A stretch of 64,000 nucleotides of DNA from the NCBI GenBank assembly GCA_038087015.1, contig JASBNA010000006.1, forward strand, positions 1,674,001-1,738,000, written 5' to 3'. The notes below the pieces were generated by a model. It was not told where the DNA came from. It ran no database searches and worked only from the letters and a program-made list of their open reading frames with translations. Position numbers and translations under genes: made by a program. Source of the stretch: Cerrena zonata. Its lineage: Eukaryota; Basidiomycota; Agaricomycetes; Polyporales; Cerrenaceae. Shown here one piece after another: positions 59,139 to 64,000 of this stretch. Each line of letters begins with the position of its first letter. Position 1 is the stretch's first letter.

Positions 59139-60923
59139 GTGCGTATTTTTCATCATTGCAAATTTTCAATTTCAGTTTTTCTCTTTCTATTTTCTCTCTT
59201 TCATTTCGGTGTGTACATTCATTATGAGACCTTCTTGGCTTCCGCTTCCTCTCTTCGGCTCCACCTCAACTGCGCAAATCCAATTCCCCTCCTTCCCTCG
59301 TGGGTCGTATCTCAAACAAGCTCAACGCTCTCCATTCCCGTGCGTACACACCTACGTATGGTATTTTCTCGCTATCACGCTATGAAATTCTTCGAGCACG
59401 CCTCTCCAGGAAGTTCAACCGGACCATATATGGACTGCCGATCCAACGATTTTACTCAAGCAACATTCAGTCAAACCCAAACGCCACCTGATGACGGTAC
59501 TTCGATATCCACTCCTCCGGGTTTTATATGCGAACCGCTCGCTCTCACGCTCCGCAGCCTCCCGCGCCATGCTTTTCATGTTCACTTGCTCGATATGTTC
59601 AAGTTTCCCCGTTCTCTGATGGTTTGACTTCTTTCTCTACACTTTATGTTCTCTCTGCACTTTTATTCCCATTGGTTGAGGTACCAACCAATCGGAAACT
59701 AGGCTATTCCCATAGGCTCGTGCTCTGACACATAAGAAGCCTAAGCTGGGACGTAGAAAGGACAGATCTGGGGTGTCGATTCATCCAATGAATGAGACTC
59801 GGTGTCTTGCCCTCTTCCCGACTTCCATTGGCTTTCTGTTCTGATTGCTTCTCTGTCAGTGTCAGTGTCATGGACATATTGATACCTTTTTGTCTGTGGA
59901 CGTCACGGACCGAAGCCAAATCATATGAACATTCTCACATGGCTTTCACGTTCATTTAGATTTCATTATCGCTCTCCACTTTACCCTCCATTTGCAGATC
60001 ATTTGTTCTTTGACTTCATTTATACTTTTCTCCGTTTCTTTTCTCTTGGCGGTCTTGTTCTCTTGTGTCAGCAAGAACGACGAGACTACCAAAAACACTG
60101 TGGGCAAGGCGATCCGCCAAGCCCGGATCTCAAACGAGAAGGTTACCACCCTCTCGGTCAGAATCGAAGGTGTTGATCTATATCTAAGCCCTATCTCGGT
60201 ACCTTTGGTTTTCCGCAAAGGTACATAGATAAAAACGGATATGGAACTTATAAGGAGACGGGTCTTGTTGTGTCCATCTTGGGCGAAGACGCCATATTGG
60301 TCCTGTTTCCTTGCATCTTTGCGTCTTCTGAACTTCTTGGATTCCTTCGTCTTGAAATTTGTTCACATGTCAGTTAACATATGGACCCTTGTCTCGCACC
60401 ACTCAGAAGTGGAAGATGCGGTTCTTTTTAATTTGAAGCTTCAAGCTTTTTTGCGCTTCGTAATTATGGGCCTTGGTTTCTTATCTATGCCCGCTTTATC
60501 CTATTTTCTACCTTTTCACCCATATTTAATCTTTATGATCGCCTTGATGACTGTTTATAGCTCTGAACCGTCCGACATTCGGCACCGAGTGGCGTGTCAG
60601 ATGTGTTCGGATGCTAAAGACCATTTCAAGAAAGACCTCTTTAACGACATTCGTGATCTCTTTCCATGACATCTAATTACCTCGCTATTTGTGATGGTCA
60701 GGGTCATCTAAAGAAGTCCTAATTTTGATTCTAACTTATCTTTGATGTGGTGGCTTACGAGGAAAAGGTCATCTGCCTATCTGGACCTTTTAACTCCTTC
60801 GTCCATTTGGATCTCTGGATCTACGAGACTTTGAATCTTTAAAATCCGAGGCTCGGTCTCTGTCTAGACGAGAATCTCGCAGTAGACCAGATGATTCAAG
60901 ATTGGGGTACCCTTCCTAGACAC

Positions 60924-60937
60924 ACCTCGATCGAGGT
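60924..60937. repeat. 14-bp perfect palindrome
   Basis: ACCTCGATCGAGGT reads the same on both strands. Possibly a dimeric regulator site; chance cannot be excluded. Confidence 0.5.
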
Positions 60938-61005
60938 ATTCAAACAATTCAGATGACCGGATGACTGGATCATCTGTACTCTCGACCATCGACATTGCAT
61001 TCAGA

Positions 61006-61029
61006 CATTCCGGCTTGACTGCCGGAATG
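61006..61029. repeat. 9-bp stem, 6-nt loop inverted repeat
   Basis: CATTCCGGC and GCCGGAATG pair perfectly around TTGACT. Could be a dyad binding site or an RNA hairpin; no transcript context is known. Confidence 0.6.
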
Positions 61030-62040
61030 GAATGAGTGCTAGTGTTTCGTGGCGTCTTCGAACCTGCTTCGCAACAAAGACATCTGATTCACGGTTCATG
61101 TGCGTGTAAAGCTATATCCTCCACCCCTGTTTCTTCCCATCCCCATCTCGACCCTCCGCACTCGAGTTTGGTTTAGCCGGTTGTCATGCTGTCGAGCGAT
61201 TCTTCGGTTGAATTGGCTTCGGACTTGTTCAACTTCTGTGCTGCGGGACAGATGAGTCAATGGAGAAGTTGGACAGGGATGGCATCTCAACATGCAGAGA
61301 TGTCTTTGTGCTTGATTTTCTGATTTGCTTTGACTGCAAGAACCAGATGGAGATTTTTAAATCCTTCTGTTGTTCCGATTCTTCTACTTTAGGAGCCTAC
61401 AGGACCTAAAGCTGATCCGACGAGGACACTTGTCAAATCCCTATTTGCTTTTCCTTGACTCTAATTTTACGTCCATTCTATTTTCTGCTCTCCGTTCCTT
61501 TTTACGAACATCTCCCGCGTTCACGACGCATACACCGACGACAAATGCCCATTTATACCCCGATGTTTCTTCCATCACCCATCCGTCATACCGTTTTTCC
61601 ATTCCGGGGTAAACCTGGGGTCTCGGGTCTCGCAAGAACCCAGCGTCTCGGGATTGACCACCCCAGATGATGTTCTCCGCGGCAACCGGGGTAGCTGTTG
61701 GTTGCACCTGGCATCAGGGCGTTTAACCATTTTCTCGAGTTCTCTCATTATTGTCGAGTACCTCGAATTGCCTCGAGTACCTTGCACTTATTTCGGGTGG
61801 CGGGAGATGAACGTTTTGAGGGCGGAACCCTCGTTTTTTAGGCGAAGGTGTGGTCGTTTACATCTTTCATCCCTGCATTCTTCTTCTGTTTGGGTTTTTT
61901 GAATTTGTTTTACGCGCTTGCGAAGGCGAAGGAGGTGTGTGACGACGTCAGTTCCGTTCTCCATTACGCGTTGGGTATTGCGTTATGGTGTGTTACACCC
62001 ATATGCATTAGCTTCGTGGCTTCGTTGATTATGCTATGGT

Positions 62041-62074
62041 GATGTATGCTGTATACATCATACATCATACATCA
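62041..62074. repeat. TACATCA microsatellite with adjoining inverted repeat
   Basis: Three perfect TACATCA units at 62054-62074. GATGTAT (62041-62047) and ATACATC (62053-62059) also form a 7-bp inverted repeat with a 5-nt loop. Confidence 0.6.
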
Positions 62075-64000
62075 TACTACCCATATGACACTTGCGTCAT
62101 GACCTTTACTGCCTCATGTTCTCTTTACCTCATCTGACTCTCTTTCAACGCGTCAAGGGTTGACGTGAATGCCTTCATATTTCCAATTATTCCAATGAAT
62201 AAGCACGCATTCACATGCTATTTTCTCTCCTTGTTTCTGTTTTGTTGCTGTTTTGTTGCGTTCGATTTGTTCACTGTTATGGGACTAGCTTTATCTCCGA
62301 ACGTGTTGACCATCCTTTATTTTCCTTATATCCCTCCCTCCGGACACACCTTCCTTTCCTGGCACCTATTTCCATATTCGGCCTCCATACTATCCCAAGG
62401 ATGCCGAAATGGATTCCAGCGTGAAAAAGATAGGAGAGATTGAAGAGATCTCGATGATCTAGCGTCTCTCACTCACTCAGGCATTGCTGCTGCGGTTCCC
62501 GCGTTTTTGTAGTCCAAGATGGTCGCCAGTATCGCCTGTGAGCGAGCCTGATCAAAATCAATGGGAGAGAAACGAGGATGCGCAGTCGGGGTTTCGAATA
62601 AACAGGACACTCCCTCGAAACTCAAGCTCTCAAGTTCTCAAGCACGCGAGATCCATCTCCCTTCTTTCGCTCACGTCGTCCTGTCGGAGGCCGATCGACT
62701 CATTCCCTCTCATCATCATTCTCGTGATATCGACACATCCATGCACCGACGAATGTCGAATTGCAATATGTCTACTCTCATCGCCATTTGTCGTATTCAA
62801 CCTAAAGCTGGTCCCCCCAATTCAGACCGGATCAGCTGCGGTTTAGACGACGGAGGGAGATGCAGATGACAGGTCACGAAGGCGAAAAGATGAACAAGAT
62901 CGCGGATGAAGATTGCGGATGGGATGATTGACAGAAGGAGGGTCACTTCTTTTTCATAACTCATCGGGTCTTCAATGCCAACTTTATCACAAAAACCACT
63001 ATCAATTCCGTATCATATGAAACCGCGCCTATACACACGGTCCCCCGTGACACCTCGTCCAGAGAAGCAACCAGGACACTCTCGTTGCACCTTTCGAGTC
63101 TGGTGATCTCGCTGCGTCGGAGTTTGGAGGATTTTTGGGACTTGGGAGAGAAGGAAGGGATGAATATGAATGAAGGGCAGGAAGTCGGAGAGTGAGACGC
63201 AGTGCCATATGTTTCCTTCTTGACCTCCTGGCTTCCTTCTCTTGCTTCGATCTCGGAAGCAGAAACGCGCACAAACAAACGGACACCATATCAATGTCCC
63301 CAATCTTGCTTCTCCGGAGTCCGGATCTCTCATCCCCCCGCCCCTTCTCTGTAGACTGTACAGCTGGCTGGGTGTTTGCCAATCCGGTGGGCGGAATCGA
63401 GGGTGCGAGATGGGTTGGATTTGGGTTTGGGATTAGGATTGCTTTGGGTGAGATTGAAGGTCGGGATAGGATGATTGCATTGAGTGATGCATCTGTCGGA
63501 TGAGACGAGCCGGTGAGAGGGAAGGCAATTAGAGGGGTGTTGCTAGGGAGGGGCATGACACCGGGCGTCTTGGGGAGGTAATAAGCCGTGCATTGAGGGT
63601 CGGTCTCGCATAGCTGCAGTTCTTGTTCGCACCGATTTCATTTTGGATTTTCTGTGTTTTCTTCTTTTCCACACTTTTTTGGTGCATGTGGGCTGTTGCT
63701 GACTTGTATTTGTTATTTCTGTTGCAGAGCCGAAGCAGAGGTGTTTATTCCGCTGGCCGCGCCGAGGTGAGTTTGTTTAATGGTCTGTGTCCGGATGGCC
63801 TGCATTCGAGCGCGCTCGGATGGAGGTGATCTGAGATTGGGTGAGAGTTTGAGTGCTGATGGCTATGCCGATGACGTCTGGTGTTGTGTGCGCATTCTAG
63901 CGGATTGATCTCCGCCACGATCGCGCGTCAGTGACGTCATGCGAAGCAGGGTGCTCCACCGTGAAGCGCGCGTTGTTATGAGAAGAGGACGGGAGATGGC

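Larger units (their letters stand above)
59139..64000. other. CT-rich region without a supported gene
   Basis: About 4.9 kb. Many short open frames on both strands, none with a family motif. The + strand is pyrimidine-rich (59155-59300, 59990-60060, 61440-61520, 62215-62280), like a long promoter, leader or intron of a gene beyond the window. One short stretch at 60069-60228, after a good acceptor (TGTGTCAG), has coding-like codon use (SKNDETTKNTVGKAIRQARI) but no partner exon was found. The extreme 3' end is GC-rich with a TGACGTCA element at about 63929. Confidence 0.5.

Noticed and set aside
60241..60669. 142-residue open frame with hydrophobic segments
   Set aside because: Codon use is not coding-like, no family motif and no splice partners; it lies in T/C-rich DNA where hydrophobic codons arise by composition.

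Overview
The window is nuclear DNA of a filamentous basidiomycete, most likely an Agaricomycete. The evidence is dense GT-AG introns of about 50-70 nt, 5-22 exons in housekeeping genes, CT-rich promoters, fungal protein families (Cwh43, Pil1-type eisosome protein, HET domain, lysine biosynthesis through homoaconitase) and F-box/leucine-rich proteins of the type expanded in mushroom-forming fungi. No rRNA, tRNA, CRISPR array or intact transposon was found by eye. All exon limits were inferred by reading splice signals together with family conservation; they are models, not transcript data.

Layout. 1-9.1 kb: the 3' part of the AP-3 beta adaptin gene (+) meets CWH43 (-, 22 exons) tail to tail with only 14 bp between stop codons, followed by ILV5 (-). 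9.1-12.9 kb: gene-poor stretch with a pair of diverged direct repeats. 12.9-20.7 kb: a large glutamine-rich ARID protein, probably the SWI/SNF subunit Swi1 (+), a CCDC130/Saf4-type splicing factor (-), and ribosomal protein S20 (+). 20.9-25.6 kb: two tandem F-box genes (-). 25.7-32.6 kb: an Rpn14/PAAF1 WD40 proteasome chaperone (+), an unknown membrane protein (-), the spliceosome/telomere factor Sde2 (-), a DUF1295 membrane enzyme (+) and an orphan gene (+). 33.1-35.5 kb: a third F-box paralogue (-). 36.2-38.2 kb: a trimethyllysine dioxygenase gene broken by two frameshifts (-). 38.5-43.4 kb: a mucin-like type I membrane protein (-), divergent from a protein-kinase-like gene lacking the catalytic aspartate (+). 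43.8-48.8 kb: an MCT-like MFS transporter (-), divergent from homoaconitase LYS4 (+). 48.9-52.1 kb: an eisosome Pil1-type gene with a very long disordered tail (-). 52.7-57.4 kb: a HET-domain gene (-) and a fourth, heavily decayed F-box copy (+). 57.8-59.1 kb: uricase (+) with an unresolved 3' end. 59.1-64 kb: CT-rich DNA without a convincing gene.

How it fits together. The window mixes conserved single-copy genes (vesicle traffic, GPI-anchor remodelling, branched-chain amino-acid and lysine synthesis, chromatin, splicing, translation, proteasome assembly, plasma-membrane eisosomes) with accessory genes (F-box family, HET, kinase-like, orphan proteins). The housekeeping frames are intact over roughly 20 kb of coding sequence. 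The apparent single-base frameshifts fall in the F-box copies and in trimethyllysine dioxygenase, which points to relaxed selection on dispensable genes rather than uniform sequencing error, although error is not excluded. I saw no clearly new multi-gene system. The best leads are the kinase-like protein, the carnitine-pathway gene that loses its iron ligand, the tailed Pil1 protein and the decaying F-box family.
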